Below are positions 61,958 through 64,000 of a stretch of 64,000 bases of DNA, in pieces; positions within the stretch are counted from its first letter, which is position 1; every line of letters starts with the position of its first letter. The stretch spans positions 92,102,609 to 92,166,608 of the forward strand of contig JARDYH010000003.1 of NCBI GenBank assembly GCA_029215795.1, in the 5' to 3' direction. This DNA comes from Anniella stebbinsi (lineage: Eukaryota; Chordata; Lepidosauria; Squamata; Anniellidae). A model generated the notes under the pieces. It did not search any database and was not told the DNA's origin. It saw nothing but the letters and a program-made list of their open reading frames with translations. A program made the translations under genes and the position numbers.

Positions 61958-63010
61958 AGACATAGGCCTGTGCACACCACGTTGCAATTAAGCCTGCAGT
62001 TTTACTTACCTGAGAACAAGTCCCACTGAACTGGGATATGCTTCAGAGTAAACAGTATATAATGGTGCTGTGAAGGTTTTTTTTTTTTTTTACATAAGGC
62101 AGCCAATTCAATGTCCCCTTTCCCATCTTCATTAATGTTCTCAAAATATTTAGTGCCAGCTCAGTGCCCTTTTGTTTATGTAGTCCTGAGTCAGGAATCT
62201 TGAAGAATTCAGTTGTTTTCTGGTCAGCCATATAGCAGTACTAGTTGGTGACTTAATTCTTATCATTTATGTAAGCACCGCTATTCAAAAGACACATATG
62301 ATTAAATACTTATAAAACACTGAATACCATGGAGATATGGACACTTGTACTTAACTTTCAATTCTCCTAGTCCATATGGGGGAGCTAGAAAGGCTTTAAC
62401 GTGAAGCAACACAAATGTTTAGTACGCCTCCCCCCATCATCCAATTAATAGCCTTTTCAACTAGTTGTACTCATAGCAACTGCCATACTTTCAAGTACCA
62501 TTAGTTGAAAACACCTGGTCTGATTCATAGGAGCTAGTCTAGTCATTGAGAGAGGCAGAGGCAGTGGGTGGGGGGAATAAGCCAAGAGTGAGTGAGCAAG
62601 GCTGAAACTTCATTAGCTTCTCCTGGTCTTAAAGGGCACCCAGGTTACCACTGTACACATTTGTTTGTAATGTGTAGCTTGGGTCTGTGTGTGTATGTTA
62701 GAAACAGCACCTCCTGTCTTCTCCTTTCCTCTCCTCTTCCCAGAGAAGTACCCCAATGTTCCTCCAGACACAACTGCTTTCAGCCTGGTCCCGTACATTT
62801 TTATTAGAATAACAATAATAATAATAATTTATTTCTTACCCGCCTCTCCCTCTGGATCGAGGCGGAGAACAACAATAAATAAAATTCCAAAGAAGGTAGT
62901 CCCACTGAGTTCATTGGGCTTATTCCCAAGTAAATATGCACAGGATTGTTGCCTAAGGCTGCAGTGCTTTACACATTGACTTGGGAGAAAGTCCTATTGA
63001 ATTTTACTCT
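61958..63010. repeat. Intronic DNA with retroposon scraps
   Basis: 61995-62050 and 62905-63005 hold the 'cccactgaactgggatatg' / 'gacttgggagaaagtcc' type of dispersed repeat also at 38670 and 45730. 62812-62885 is a retroposon tail complement with (TAA)n. No exon seen. Confidence 0.45.
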
Positions 63011-63574
63011 GTCCTTGTAGCCAAGAGTGGTGGTGTTTTCTGGCAGCATATAGACTCTAATAGCAGAATACCAAGTTGAGATAATTGTATATTCAGATCT
63101 TGTTTCTGCCGCAACTTTTAAAAGGATTAGGGTAGGTACATCTTCCTATTAACTACTCTTATAGAGTCTAAGAATAGCTAAAAGCTTTGTGCATTGTTCT
63201 TCAATCTTTCGCATGATGTAACTGAAGATTGATGCAAATTCTTTGGGATGGCTATGCAGTGAAGTGGGGCAGATTTTTTTTCCATATGATAAGTTCATTA
63301 GTAAAAAATTAATTTATGCCAATTGCAAATACAATGGGCAGTATGCAATGCAACACTACCACTAATATAAATGGCATTGTGATAGTGTAAACTAGCTCTT
63401 GTGTAACGCCAATACTTCTTGCTGGTACAACAGGTTTTCCAAAGTTATCCTGAAGTATAAAAATAGTAGAACCCCAGATCATTGACAGAATGGAAGCATA
63501 CAGGTGTTCCTGTATTCCTATTTTCAGGTGAGATGTTTTTTTTTTAGTATTATTGCAGCATGCAGGATTGTTTG
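63011..63574. other. Unannotated intronic DNA
   Basis: AT-rich with no recognised feature. Confidence 0.35.
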
Positions 63575-64000
63575 AGCTGAATGGAAGATGGCCAATGTAA
63601 CACCAATTTTTAAAAAGGGGTCTAGAGAGATCCAGGAAATTACAGGCCTGTTAACTTAATGTCAGTTCCAGGTAAATAGATTGAAAGCATTATTAAAGAG
63701 AAAATTAGTAAGCATACTGAAGGACAAGTCCTGCTGAAAAAGAATCAGCACTGCTTCCGCAAAGGTAAGTCCTGTCTCACTCACCTTTTAGAGTTCTTTG
63801 AGGGGGTCAATAAACGTATAGAAAGGGTGATTCAGTAGACATTATTTACCTGGATTTCCAAAAGGCTTTTGACAAAGTCCCTCACCAAAGACTCCTGAGC
63901 AAACTGGAATCATGGAATGAGAGGTCCTTCCATGGATAAGTAACGGGTTAAAGAACAGAAAGGAGAGAGTAGGAATAAATGGTAAATTATCCCAATGGAG
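63575..64000 (+). pseudogene. CR1 LINE reverse-transcriptase fragment, runs off the window
   Basis: Reads 'MANVTPIFKKG', 'QEITGLLT' and, after frameshifts, 'HYLPGFPKGF' / 'KAFDKVPHQRLL'-like sequence, the start of the CR1 RT palm (compare 13315-13641 on the other strand). Stops and frameshifts interrupt it. It lies in CAMK1D intron 1 in the sense direction and is truncated by the window edge. Confidence 0.85.

Overview
The window is vertebrate nuclear DNA, most likely from a squamate reptile, probably a lizard. The evidence is the repeat mix: CR1 and L2-clade LINEs, an R4-like LINE, many hAT-type non-autonomous DNA transposons with 8-bp target-site duplications, an LTR that looks retroviral, tRNA-derived SINE pieces and abundant microsatellites. 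I cannot name the species.

Only one protein-coding gene is supported. Exon 1 of CAMK1D (calcium/calmodulin-dependent protein kinase ID) has its coding part at 57469-57560 on the + strand. It lies in a GC-rich CpG island (about 55.8-57.9 kb) and ends at a consensus splice donor. Everything downstream to 64000 reads as intron 1. Everything upstream (1-55.8 kb) reads as intergenic or regulatory DNA, with no other exon I can defend. Nearly all the other open reading frames are chance frames or remnants of LINE reverse transcriptase or endonuclease.

Layout. 1-9.7 kb: unique DNA plus L2 pieces and the first DNA transposons. 9.7-16.5 kb: CR1 and L2 LINEs, including a 4.5-kb antisense CR1 carrying a 319-bp palindromic hAT MITE and a later L2, which itself carries a 467-bp hAT element. 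16.5-24.8 kb: unique DNA, two families of GC-rich MITEs, a solo LTR, a second LTR-like block and a palindromic element split by a MITE. 25-31.5 kb: palindromic MITEs, a tandem repeat and unclassified DNA. 33-40.6 kb: microsatellites, three copies of a 355-bp MITE family and a long near-perfect hairpin. 40.6-49.5 kb: the most notable part. Two copies of one hAT-like element lie in opposite orientations, at 40822-42097 and 46781-48775. The first sits in a 320-bp palindromic MITE and the second interrupts an R4-like LINE reading frame, each with an exact 8-bp duplication. 49.5-55.8 kb: mostly unique DNA with SINE and MITE pieces. 55.8-64 kb: CAMK1D promoter, exon 1 and the start of intron 1, with L2, MITE and CR1 insertions.

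The best candidate for something undescribed is that hAT-like pair. Both copies hold a run of long hairpins and a CpG-rich core containing TCTCGCGAGA (the BANP-type promoter motif), flanked by two divergent consensus 5' splice sites. This looks like a captured bidirectional promoter carried by a transposon. A second candidate is a six-copy, about 355-bp MITE family built around ATTATGCGCATAAT palindromes.
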